From assembly GCA_900543155.1 (NCBI GenBank), contig UQQN01000072.1:1-11992 (forward strand): a stretch of 11,992 nt of DNA. The letters are read 5' to 3'. Positions 1-7,041 of the stretch are shown one piece after another. The notes beneath the pieces were generated by a model. It was given only the letters and a program-made list of their open reading frames with translations. It was not told where the DNA came from and did no database searches. Origin of the DNA: an uncultured Prevotella sp. GTDB lineage: Bacteria; Bacteroidota; Bacteroidia; Bacteroidales; Bacteroidaceae. Position 1 is the stretch's first letter. Every line of letters starts with the position of its first letter. The translations under genes and the position numbers were made by a program.

Positions 1-23
1 CACATACCTGGCTACCTTATCTC

Positions 24-55
24 ACCCCTAACGGGGTAACCCATTATAACGACAC
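24..55. repeat. Dispersed repeat, ACCCC/GGGGT module (copy 1)
   Basis: ACCCC (24-28) and GGGGT (33-37) form a small inverted repeat around TAAC, followed by AACCCATTATAACGAC. The same module recurs at 9616-9658 (ACCCC-8 nt-GGGGT, then AATCCATCATAATATGCC...TATCGAC) and in weaker form at 9957-9995, where it lies directly in front of a hairpin unit. This copy is downstream of metY. A second short inverted repeat, ACGTAAT (54-60) with ATTACGT (74-80), follows. No function is recognised. Confidence 0.55.
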
Positions 56-120
56 GTAATTAGAGTTTTGTATATTACGTTTCTTGGTGAATATTAATAA
101 TTTACAATATTAGAATGTCC

Positions 121-165
121 TCAAAACCGTGCAAAAAAATCATGGATTTTGAACACCCTACCAAA
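121..165. repeat. Dispersed hairpin repeat, unit A (degenerate)
   Basis: The left arm CAAAACC (122-128) faces the right arm GGATTTTG (144-151) across a loop containing TGCA. It is followed by AACACCCTACCAAACGGG. The right half matches 10031-10046 (GAATTTTGAACACCCTA), so this is a member of the hairpin family seen at 9908-9948 and 9996-10040. It lies just downstream of the metY stop codon. No protein is supported here. Confidence 0.55.
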
Positions 166-190
166 CGGGCTAATTTTAAAACCCTTCTGT

Positions 191-211
191 CGAAAAAATT
201 AAATTTTTTCG
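191..211 (-). terminator. A/T-rich palindrome spanning the metY stop codon
   Basis: CGAAAAAATT (191-200) and AATTTTTTCG (202-211) form a perfect 10-bp inverted repeat around one base, and the TAA stop of metY (199-201) lies inside it. On the transcript it gives a fold-back rich in A-U pairs with a run of U. It may act as a weak terminator or 3' end signal, but it is almost all A-U and could be chance. Confidence 0.3.
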
Positions 212-1482
212 AGCGCTTGTTTAATGTCATCGAGAATGTCTTCGATGTCCTCAATACCTACCGACAGACGCATCAAGTCGGGGGCAATGCCAGCCTCGCG
301 CAGTTGTTGTTCTGAGAGTTGACGATGAGTATGACTAGCAGGATGGAGAATGCAAGTGCGGGCATCTGCCACGTGAGTGACAATGTTAATCATGTCGAGC
401 GAATCCATAAAGCGAATAGCTGTGTCGCGGTCGCCCTTCAAGCCAAATGCCATTACGCCACAAGAGCCGTTGGGCAAATATTTCTCAGCCAATTCGTGGT
501 AGGCATCGCCCTTTAAACCACTGTAACGCACCCAAGCAACACGCGGATCGTTTTGTAAAAATTCTGCTACGCGCTGTGCATTTTTGCAATGCTGCGGCAT
601 GCGCAAGTGCAAGGTCTGTAAACCGAGGTTAAGAATGAACGAGTTCATGGGCGCAGGGATAGAACCTAAGTCGCGCATAAGTTGCGCCACGAGTTTGGTG
701 GTATAACCCATTTTACCAAAGGTCTTCACGTAGGTCAGTCCGTGATAACTCTCGTCGGGTGTGCAGAGTCCAGGAAATTTTTCGGCATGTGCCATCCAAT
801 CGAAGTTGCCACTGTCAACGACCACACCCCCTACTTGGCTAGCTGTGCCATCCATATATTTGGTGGTGCTATGTGTCACAATGTCGGCGCCCCACTCAAA
901 CGGACGACAGTTAACGGGGGTGGCAAATGTGTTGTCAACAATCAAGGGTACACCATTGTTGTGAGCCAACTGAGCAAGTTTTTCAATGTCGAGCACGGCA
1001 CACCCCGGATTGCTCACAGTTTCGCCAAACACAGCCTTTGTGTTCGGTTTGAAAGCCTTTTGCAATTCGTCGATGCTATCGTTTTGGTTAACGAAGGTGC
1101 ATTCGATGCCTAATTTTTTAAGAGTAACACCAAAAAGGTTGTAGGTTCCGCCATAAATCTCGTTGCAGGCAATGATGTGGTCGCCCGCCTCGCAGATATT
1201 GAACACGGCATAAAAGTTGGCAGCCTGACCACTGCTAGTAAGCACGGCACCCACACCGCCTTCGAGTTGTGCAATTTTTTTTGCTACCACATCGTTAGTG
1301 GGGTTTTGCAGGCGTGTATAGAAGTAGCCCTCTTTCTTTAAGTCGAAGAGCATGGCCATTTCTTCAGAGTTGTCGTATTTGAAGGTAGTGCTTTGAATGA
1401 TAGGCGGTTCAATGGGTTCGCCGTTTTTGGGTTCGTAGCCTCCTTGTACGCAGATAGAGGCTGTTCGCAGATTTTTCTTCAT
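199..1482 (-). CDS. metY: O-acetylhomoserine sulfhydrylase (MetY), PLP-dependent
   Basis: This cytoplasmic enzyme of methionine synthesis normally joins O-acetylhomoserine with sulfide to give homocysteine and acetate. The 427 residues match the usual length of the Cys/Met metabolism PLP family (fold type I). Visible motifs in order: YTRLQNPT at 55-62 (phosphate-binding Tyr/Arg), SSGQAA at 83-88, VDNTFATP at 182-189 with Asp183 facing the PLP nitrogen, HSTTKYMDG at 204-212 with Lys208 as Schiff-base lysine, HPASHTHRQ at 380-388 and LMRLSVGIED at 403-412 (substrate carboxylate binding). The long spacing and the LHPASHTH...LSVGIED tail favour MetY over MetB, MetC or MetZ. The start MKKNLRTASICVQGG fits the family N-terminus. 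It is divergent from the Omp28-like gene. No SAM riboswitch is visible, because the leader predicted from the promoter is only about 60 nt. Confidence 0.95.
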   Translation of the reverse strand: MKKNLRTASICVQGGYEPKNGEPIEPPIIQSTTFKYDNSEEMAMLFDLKKEGYFYTRLQNPTNDVVAKKIAQLEGGVGAVLTSSGQAANFYAVFNICEAGDHIIACNEIYGGTYNLFGVTLKKLGIECTFVNQNDSIDELQKAFKPNTKAVFGETVSNPGCAVLDIEKLAQLAHNNGVPLIVDNTFATPVNCRPFEWGADIVTHSTTKYMDGTASQVGGVVVDSGNFDWMAHAEKFPGLCTPDESYHGLTYVKTFGKMGYTTKLVAQLMRDLGSIPAPMNSFILNLGLQTLHLRMPQHCKNAQRVAEFLQNDPRVAWVRYSGLKGDAYHELAEKYLPNGSCGVMAFGLKGDRDTAIRFMDSLDMINIVTHVADARTCILHPASHTHRQLSEQQLREAGIAPDLMRLSVGIEDIEDILDDIKQALEKI

Positions 1483-1500
1483 CGGCTGATGTGTATTTAT

Positions 1501-1526
1501 AAGACCTATTCGTGGAATAGAATCTT
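1501..1526 (-). promoter_or_regulatory. Hairpin in the metY 5' leader
   Basis: CTATTC (1506-1511) and GAATAG (1515-1520) form a perfect 6-bp stem with a 3-nt loop. AAGA (1501-1504) and TCTT (1523-1526) extend it across a small internal bulge. On the metY transcript this lies about 19-44 nt before the start codon, so it could affect initiation or mRNA stability. A regulatory role is inference. Confidence 0.35.
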
Positions 1527-1550
1527 GGGGTAATTTAAAAATTCGTGTTG

Positions 1551-1558
1551 CAAATGTA
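1551..1558 (-). promoter_or_regulatory. Candidate metY -7 element (TACATTTG)
   Basis: The reverse strand reads TACATTTGC, an exact match to the Bacteroidetes -7 consensus TAnnTTTG. Transcription would start near 1544, giving a leader of about 60 nt. No clear TTTG is found at the -33 position (only a CTTTT stretch), so the call is moderate. Confidence 0.45.
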
Positions 1559-1741
1559 CAAAAATGTTGCTGAAAAGGTTGATAGAAGTAAGGATAAATA
1601 GCATTTTATGCCATTTTTTGTTTTCTGTAAGGGCATTCTTGAAATTTAGGAAAGTGGGGAATTTTGTGCGTGGTGTAAGGTGATAGTTGCTGTCGCTTTC
1701 TTGTTAACGAACCTTGTAAGTAATTAAAAGAAACTTGGGAA

Positions 1742-1773
1742 GTTGCATAATCATGCATCATTCACTATCTTTA
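1742..1773 (+). promoter_or_regulatory. Candidate promoter for the Omp28-like/C10 protease genes
   Basis: GTTG (1742-1745), a 20-nt spacer and TATCTTTA (1766-1773) resemble TTTG-N19..21-TAnnTTTG with one mismatch in each box. It would give a leader of about 80 nt. It is a fair but imperfect match. Confidence 0.35.
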
Positions 1774-1862
1774 CACACTCAATGGCAATGCCTTGTAGCT
1801 TGTGTTGCTTTGAACATAAAAACTCCTTCAATTAATCATTTACTCAAACAATTTTTTTAAGC

Positions 1863-3725
1863 ATGACCTCCCCAAAGTACCTCCTATCATTCGTGCTATT
1901 TTTGCTTGCAGCTATTGGCTGTTGGGCAAAAAACTCAGTAAGCCCCATGACAGTTGGCAATGTCTTTGTTAAACTTAATGATCCCCAAGCTTTTGCTCCT
2001 GTGAATTTTATGAATTGGGGTGATACCGAAGTGAAAAGTATCATGTATTCTCTTTGCAACATGGATACGCAAGAGTGCATGGATCCTGTTACGCTGAACT
2101 TTGATACGCCACTTGCTATTGATGAAATACGCAAAATAAATATTCCAATTCCAGCAGGCACCTCGCTTGGAAAAGTAGATTTGATGCTTCATGTGCAAGA
2201 AGTAAATGGTGAATATAACGAATATTCTTTGCCCATTACTTACATTACCCGTTGCACTGTAAACAAAGTACCGCACAAACGTGTGTTGATTGAAGATTAC
2301 ACCGCCTTGTGGTGCCAATGGTGTCCTGTGGGTATGGTGGCAACCGAAGCCCTTGTGCGCGAACATCCAGACGACGTGGTAGCTGTAAGCATTCACAAAG
2401 GCGATAAATTGGCAACAACCGCAGCCTATCAAAATGGCATGCTTTATGATTATGCAGCCACTTTACCTTCTGTATGGTGTGCACGTAAAGGAAAAATTGC
2501 GGGCTATGATGGTTCAAGTATGTACGAAAGCGAAAAGAACAACTTGACGTTTATGAACATAGATGTGAAAGCCACTTGGGACGAAATGGGCAACAACATC
2601 AGTGTGACCACCGAAGTAGAGCCTTGTGCCAATCCTGAAGAAGGAGCTACCTATGCCGTAGGCTATGTGTTGACGGCAAGCGGACTGAAGAACGATAAGT
2701 GGTTGCAACAAGCTAATTATAGCGACTACATGAGCGATACCTATAAAGATGCACCGCCTGAAATGGACTTCTTCCGTGACCCTGCAAACTATGTGGGCGA
2801 TAATTTTTATGTGAAAGGGGTAACCTTTAATCACGTAGCCATAGTGAGTCAAGGCATACGCAATGGGGTGGCAAACTCACTTCCCGGTGTGTTGAAAGCC
2901 AATGAAGTGCAAACGCATACTACCACATTCGATAATATAAGCCAATATAGCTTGATTCAAGACCGCAATAAACTGCAAGTGGTGGCAATACTTTTCAACA
3001 CAAAAACCAATGCAGTGGAGAATGCTGCCGTATGCACTATAAGCAAAAAGGGTGAGGTGGCAGATAAAGATTTTAGTTTGTGTTTTGAACAAAGTGATTG
3101 GGCAACGCTTTATACCGACCGTGCCTACAAGGTGCCACAAGGTGTTGAAACCTATCGTGTGACAGAAGAAGGCAAGGTAGTACAAATTTCGGATGGAACA
3201 AGCGCCACAGTGAGCATAGCTGCTAACACTGCTTTATTACTTAAGAGCAAACAAGGTGAAACTTATACCTTTGAATATACCGATGTTGCAAATACAACCG
3301 TAGAAACAGCCTTGCGTGGTTCAATGAACAATGAATTGACCACGACGGGGGATGCCACACTTACCGATGCAGATGTGTATTATTATAAACTGAGTTACGA
3401 TGAAACACAAAGTAACTTTGGTTTTTATTGGGGTGCCGAAGAAGGTGCTACTTTTATGAATAATGCTGGTCGTTGTTACTTGGTATTGCCACGTAAAAGT
3501 GTAAGCGCAAACCGCAAGAAAGGTTTTGCCTTGGATGAAGATGAGAATACGGGTGGTGACAATGGAAACATAGGTGGGGGTGATACTCCGACAGGTGTGA
3601 AGCCGTTGGATGAGGCTGCTTCTAAAAAAGTTCCCGTAATCTATGATGCAATGGGACGTAAGGTAAAAATAATGAAAGCTCCCGGCATTTATATTGTAAA
3701 TGGAAAGAAAGTAGTAATGGAGTAA
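1863..3725 (+). CDS. Secreted Omp28-like protein with thioredoxin-type CxxC and C-terminal sorting tail
   Basis: The protein has 620 residues. Residues 1-22 are a signal sequence; AIGC at 17-20 could serve as a weak lipobox, or signal peptidase I could cut after CWA. Residues 137-215 carry the Omp28 signature: HKRVLIEDYTALWCQWCPVG with Cys151-x-x-Cys154, then a candidate cis-proline in LPSVWC (Pro202). Classical Omp28 proteins are roughly half this size. The extra part is a module at about 404-545 (DWATLYTDRAYKVPQGVETY..., ANTALLLKS, YYYKLS, GFYWG, GRCYLVLP), then a Gly/Asp-rich linker at 559-577 and a tail at 587-620 (VIYDAMGRKV...GIYIVNGKKVVME) that resembles type IX secretion type A sorting domains. 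The following C10 protease carries the same module and tail. Likely role: extracytoplasmic thiol/disulfide or chaperone-like protein on the cell surface. The family is clear, but its biochemical activity is not established here. Confidence 0.82.
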   Translation: MTSPKYLLSFVLFLLAAIGCWAKNSVSPMTVGNVFVKLNDPQAFAPVNFMNWGDTEVKSIMYSLCNMDTQECMDPVTLNFDTPLAIDEIRKINIPIPAGTSLGKVDLMLHVQEVNGEYNEYSLPITYITRCTVNKVPHKRVLIEDYTALWCQWCPVGMVATEALVREHPDDVVAVSIHKGDKLATTAAYQNGMLYDYAATLPSVWCARKGKIAGYDGSSMYESEKNNLTFMNIDVKATWDEMGNNISVTTEVEPCANPEEGATYAVGYVLTASGLKNDKWLQQANYSDYMSDTYKDAPPEMDFFRDPANYVGDNFYVKGVTFNHVAIVSQGIRNGVANSLPGVLKANEVQTHTTTFDNISQYSLIQDRNKLQVVAILFNTKTNAVENAAVCTISKKGEVADKDFSLCFEQSDWATLYTDRAYKVPQGVETYRVTEEGKVVQISDGTSATVSIAANTALLLKSKQGETYTFEYTDVANTTVETALRGSMNNELTTTGDATLTDADVYYYKLSYDETQSNFGFYWGAEEGATFMNNAGRCYLVLPRKSVSANRKKGFALDEDENTGGDNGNIGGGDTPTGVKPLDEAASKKVPVIYDAMGRKVKIMKAPGIYIVNGKKVVME

Positions 3726-3727
3726 GG

Positions 3728-3742
3728 GGCATAGGTTATGCC
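3728..3742 (+). promoter_or_regulatory. Short hairpin between the Omp28-like and C10 protease genes
   Basis: GGCATA (3728-3733) and TATGCC (3737-3742) form a perfect 6-bp stem with a 3-nt loop, starting two bases after the Omp28-like stop codon. The upstream in-frame ATG (3738-3740) lies inside the right arm, which argues against its use as a start. No U-run follows, so it is more likely a processing or attenuation structure than a full terminator. Confidence 0.35.
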
Positions 3743-3794
3743 TAATAAAAGCATTTCTCAAAGATTTTTATCCCTCTTAAAAAGAAATTCAAGT

Positions 3795-6737
3795 ATGAAG
3801 ATATATTCCTTAATAGTTTCAGCATGTGTGGCAGTAGGTGCCCACGCTGGACCTGTAGATGTAAATAAAGCCAAGGCTTTGGCACAAAAATATTTGACTG
3901 CGCCCGTGAGCGTGGAAACGGTTCCGGCTGCTGCAATGGGCAAAGGAAAACAAGCACAGGTGGCAGAGCCCGCTTTGCACATGTTTAATAACGAAAGCGG
4001 TGAAGGTTTTGTGATAGTGTCTGCCGACGATCGTGTGGGTAGTGTGTTAGGATATAGCGACCATGGCTCACTCGACCCACAAAATATGCCCGCACCACTC
4101 GCAGCCTTGTTGGCAAGCTATACACGTGCGGTTGAGGCGGTGAGAGTAGACAGTGTGAGTGTAACACCCAACTATGCCAAACCGCCAAAGGCTTATGTAA
4201 AACCCTTGGTAAGCACCCTGTGGAGCCAAGAATATCCCTATAACTATTATACCCCTAGAAGTAGTACTTCGGGACGTCCTACTTACACAGGTTGTGCGAT
4301 TACAGCTACAGCACAAGTGCTTGCAGCCCACAAGTGGCCTAAACAACGTCCTGCTGCAGCCAAGAGAGGAGAAGGCGCCTTAGGGCTCGACCACTATGAT
4401 TGGGACAATATGCTTAACGACTATAGTCACGGTGGATATAATGAAACACAAGCTCAGGCTGTGGGCGCATTGATGTATGACTTAGGATATTTGGCAAGAG
4501 CAACCTATGGCGTGAATGGCACAATCTGCGATGAAGGAAAGGTGTGGAATACCTTGCAAAAATATTATGACTGTACTGTGCGTCAGTTAGAAAAAGATAT
4601 TTTGCCTGGTGGCGAATTTGTGCAAGCCATATATAATGAACTGTCTATGGGTTGCCCCGTGTTTATGACGGGAGGTGACCATGCCTTTGTGTATGATGGT
4701 TACGACGAAAACGGTTTGATACACGTAAATTGGGGGTGGGCAGGATTAGACGATGGCTATTTTGACATTAACACGGCAGCTGTGGCAGGTGGTGGCTATG
4801 GTAGTGACGGTTGTTACTATGAAAAACAATTGGCACTATTTGTGCATCCCAACAATGGTGTGATTGAGCCTCTAAGTCCAAAACCTGTGGTGCTCTCTAT
4901 TAACAATGACCAAGGATTGCAGTTCCAAGCGAGCGAAGGTTGGACAACCTCATCAAGCATTCCAGCACAATTAAAAGGAGTGGGAGCGCGTAATTTGGCA
5001 CAAGACGAAAATGGATCATATACTGGACAAGTGGGCATTGGACTCTTTGCACAAGATGGTACTTGTTTGCACGTGTTTGGCATAATGGGCAAGCAAACCT
5101 GGACTACCTATTACCAATCCTATAACTACGACTATGGTTTTATGGCAGTTGACTTGAGCGAAATAGATGGACCTGCCAATGGAACTTATTATTTGCGTCC
5201 GTTAGGTCGTCGTTTGCTTAATGCTGATAAAGACGAGTGGGGAAATTGGACCTACATGATTAATGGAAACAGTGTGCCCATGATTGTGAAAGACGGCAAG
5301 GTAACTCTTGTACAGGCAGATAACAAACCTCATCTTTCGGTGGTGGGTATGCCCGAGGTGTTTGCCCCTGCTTATGAGTATAGCAGTCAGTTAGCTGGCA
5401 TCAGCTTGAATATTGCCAATTTGAGTCGTTACCAAGCACGCGGTGCGGCACAAGTGGTGTTTACGGGAACGGGGAACTTAGAAGGCGAAACTTATGAAGC
5501 ACCTGTGGCATATCTTACACACATGGTGGCACAACGCCAAGATACAACGCAATGGTTGCTGAGGTTTATGACTTCATATTCGGGTACAACGGGGTCGCAT
5601 GCACTCAAGGCAGGAAAATATAAAATGTCGTTGAAGTTTAACCACAACATCGAAACAAAAAATCCAGCAATTTATGATATAGCCATTCCTGAGGACTTTT
5701 TACTTGAGGTGTTGCCAAGTAGCTATACAGGACGAGTAACAATAACCTCGGTGAAATTGCTTGACGAAAAGGGTGAGCCTGCAGCAAGTCATTATTTCGA
5801 TTTAACACAGTCGCCTACGGTAACTTTGGGCATTTCGGCAAGATCTGCAAATTTGACACAAGGTACATATAATACGCAAATTCGCTATCGTTTGGTAAAT
5901 GTGGCAACGGGAGCAACTGTTTACACAAGTAAGGCTTACAATGTGGGAATTCCGCGTAGTAATTATGAATCGACCGACCTTACAGGGGCAACACGTAATA
6001 CCATAGACCTTAGACAACTGGGCGAAGGCACCTATGAGGTGCATGTGGATGTAGAACGTGATGGTGCTTGGTTGGATCGATGGAATGCGGATACCTTCCG
6101 TCGTAGATTTACTGTATATACAGCGGCTCCTACACAAGTGCAGGTAAATACAAGTGTAGCTGAACAAGTGCAAGGAGTAGAACGTATCGCTACTTTTAGT
6201 GCTCCCTTTGATGCGGCTGTGCCTGAAGGTGTAAAGGCATGGTATGTGAAAAAAGTGGCAGACGACTTTGCACAATTAACTGCAGTGCCCGAAGGTATGG
6301 CTATTCCTGCGGGAGAGGGTGTATTGTTAACTACATCGTCAGACAATGTGACATTCGACATGGAAAAGGCTTTGGGTACGATGAGGGTGGCAGACTTGGA
6401 TGGTAACTTGTTGCGTGGCAATGCCAAGGTTGATTATACCATAAATTCAGACGACAACGCATACGTGTTGGGCACAATGAACGAACAGACGGCTTTCTAT
6501 CGCGCCAAAGTGGGCACTACGTTAGGGCGCTATAAGGCATATTTGCAATGGAGTGCTACGCTGCCAGCATTGTTGTTGGACTTCTCGGGTACGACAACGG
6601 GGGCATGCAAGGGTGTAACCGTTGATTCGCAAAAGCCCACTGTGGTTTATGGCATTGACGGATGTCGATGTGCACCGAATGACGCACGCGGTGTGGTGAT
6701 TGTAAATGGTAAAAAGCAAATATTGCTTGGTAAATAA
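3795..6737 (+). CDS. Secreted C10 (streptopain-like) cysteine protease with C-terminal sorting domain
   Basis: The ATG at 3795 is chosen because it starts directly with a signal peptide (MKIYSLIVSACVAVGAHA, cut before GPV). An in-frame ATG at 3738 would add 19 residues and sits in a hairpin. Numbering for the 980-aa form: the propeptide/Spi-like domain is about 20-125 (VNKAKALAQKYL; FVIVSADDRVGSVLGYSD at 72-89), and the peptidase C10 domain is about 137-355. The nucleophile Cys167 is in YTGCAITATAQ, the catalytic His296 in GGDHAFVYDGYDENG, and the Asn312/Trp motif in HVNWGWAG, all matching SpeB and PrtT-type proteases. Residues 360-790 are probably beta-rich repeats with no recognised name. 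Residues 799-930 are the module shared with the upstream Omp28-like protein, and 949-980 (VVYGIDG...RGVVIVNGKKQILLGK) is the sorting tail. It is probably an activatable zymogen exported by type IX secretion. Host or nutrient substrates are unknown. Confidence 0.88.
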   Translation: MKIYSLIVSACVAVGAHAGPVDVNKAKALAQKYLTAPVSVETVPAAAMGKGKQAQVAEPALHMFNNESGEGFVIVSADDRVGSVLGYSDHGSLDPQNMPAPLAALLASYTRAVEAVRVDSVSVTPNYAKPPKAYVKPLVSTLWSQEYPYNYYTPRSSTSGRPTYTGCAITATAQVLAAHKWPKQRPAAAKRGEGALGLDHYDWDNMLNDYSHGGYNETQAQAVGALMYDLGYLARATYGVNGTICDEGKVWNTLQKYYDCTVRQLEKDILPGGEFVQAIYNELSMGCPVFMTGGDHAFVYDGYDENGLIHVNWGWAGLDDGYFDINTAAVAGGGYGSDGCYYEKQLALFVHPNNGVIEPLSPKPVVLSINNDQGLQFQASEGWTTSSSIPAQLKGVGARNLAQDENGSYTGQVGIGLFAQDGTCLHVFGIMGKQTWTTYYQSYNYDYGFMAVDLSEIDGPANGTYYLRPLGRRLLNADKDEWGNWTYMINGNSVPMIVKDGKVTLVQADNKPHLSVVGMPEVFAPAYEYSSQLAGISLNIANLSRYQARGAAQVVFTGTGNLEGETYEAPVAYLTHMVAQRQDTTQWLLRFMTSYSGTTGSHALKAGKYKMSLKFNHNIETKNPAIYDIAIPEDFLLEVLPSSYTGRVTITSVKLLDEKGEPAASHYFDLTQSPTVTLGISARSANLTQGTYNTQIRYRLVNVATGATVYTSKAYNVGIPRSNYESTDLTGATRNTIDLRQLGEGTYEVHVDVERDGAWLDRWNADTFRRRFTVYTAAPTQVQVNTSVAEQVQGVERIATFSAPFDAAVPEGVKAWYVKKVADDFAQLTAVPEGMAIPAGEGVLLTTSSDNVTFDMEKALGTMRVADLDGNLLRGNAKVDYTINSDDNAYVLGTMNEQTAFYRAKVGTTLGRYKAYLQWSATLPALLLDFSGTTTGACKGVTVDSQKPTVVYGIDGCRCAPNDARGVVIVNGKKQILLGK

Positions 6738-6742
6738 GATTG

Positions 6743-6782
6743 GTAGTTGGGTGTTTGAAATTTGATATTGAACACCCACTAC
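6743..6782 (+). other. Hairpin downstream of the C10 protease gene
   Basis: TGGGTGTT (6748-6755) and AACACCCA (6771-6778) form a perfect 8-bp stem. GTAG (6743-6746) with CTAC (6779-6782) extends it past a one-base bulge, and the loop is 15 nt. It starts six bases after the protease stop codon. No U-run follows, so it may be an mRNA 3' stabiliser or a leaky terminator before the small gene. TTGAACACCC is shared with the hairpin repeats at 149-158 and 10036-10045. Confidence 0.45.
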
Positions 6783-6808
6783 TTAAATTGAAATTCAGTA
6801 AAAATCGA

Positions 6809-6979
6809 ATGACAAAAAAGAACTACAATGCACCTCGCACTCAGCGTATGGATGTAGAACCTCAATGTATGTTGGCTTCTTCTCCTGTTAAGATAGGAGT
6901 TGATAGCGACACAGAGTTGGACGCAAGTATGTCGTTCTCAAACAGCAAGGCGTGGAATTGTGAAGAATGGGACAAATAA
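6809..6979 (+). CDS. Small Bacteroidales protein, 56 aa, unknown function
   Basis: The protein reads MTKKNYNAPRTQRMDVEPQC, then MLASSPVKIG and an acidic C-terminus ending AWNCEEWDK. Its layout is basic N-terminus, 'YxxP' motif, a short hydrophobic/Ser stretch (MLASS) and an acidic tail with an A-W/K pattern. This resembles the very short proteins (about 50-70 aa) scattered through Prevotella and Bacteroides genomes and annotated as hypothetical. The start at 6809 is preferred over the in-frame ATG at 6740 because the family-like N-terminus begins here, and 6740 falls next to the hairpin downstream of the protease. It lies 71 nt after the protease and directly before a strong terminator, so it may be the last gene of that transcription unit. 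There is no clear signal peptide. Function unknown. Confidence 0.6.
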   Translation: MTKKNYNAPRTQRMDVEPQCMLASSPVKIGVDSDTELDASMSFSNSKAWNCEEWDK

Positions 6980-6981
6980 AG

Positions 6982-7023
6982 AAACCGCCCACGAAATGCA
7001 AATGCGTTTCGTGGGCGGTTTTT
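6982..7023. terminator. Strong bidirectional terminator
   Basis: A perfect 15-bp stem, AAACCGCCCACGAAA (6982-6996) with TTTCGTGGGCGGTTT (7007-7021), has a 10-nt loop. TTTTT (7019-7023) on the plus strand and TTTCTTTATTT on the minus strand let it stop transcription from both sides. It separates the small gene (+) from the threonine dehydrogenase gene (-). Confidence 0.9.
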
Positions 7024-7041
7024 AGTGTATGAAAAGAAAAA

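Larger units (their letters stand above)
1483..1862. other. Divergent intergenic region between metY and the Omp28-like gene
   Basis: This 380-bp gap is A/T-rich and has no supported ORF. It carries the metY leader hairpin and -7 element on the minus strand and a candidate promoter for the Omp28-like gene at 1742-1773 on the plus strand. Nothing else was recognised between about 1600 and 1740. Confidence 0.6.

Noticed and set aside
682..1113. 143-codon plus-strand frame inside metY
   Set aside because: It is the antisense shadow of a clear, full-length PLP enzyme gene with all motifs intact.
6740..6808. Longer start for the small protein at 6740
   Set aside because: It adds residues encoded by the hairpin downstream of the protease. 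The typical basic N-terminus with YxxP begins at 6809.
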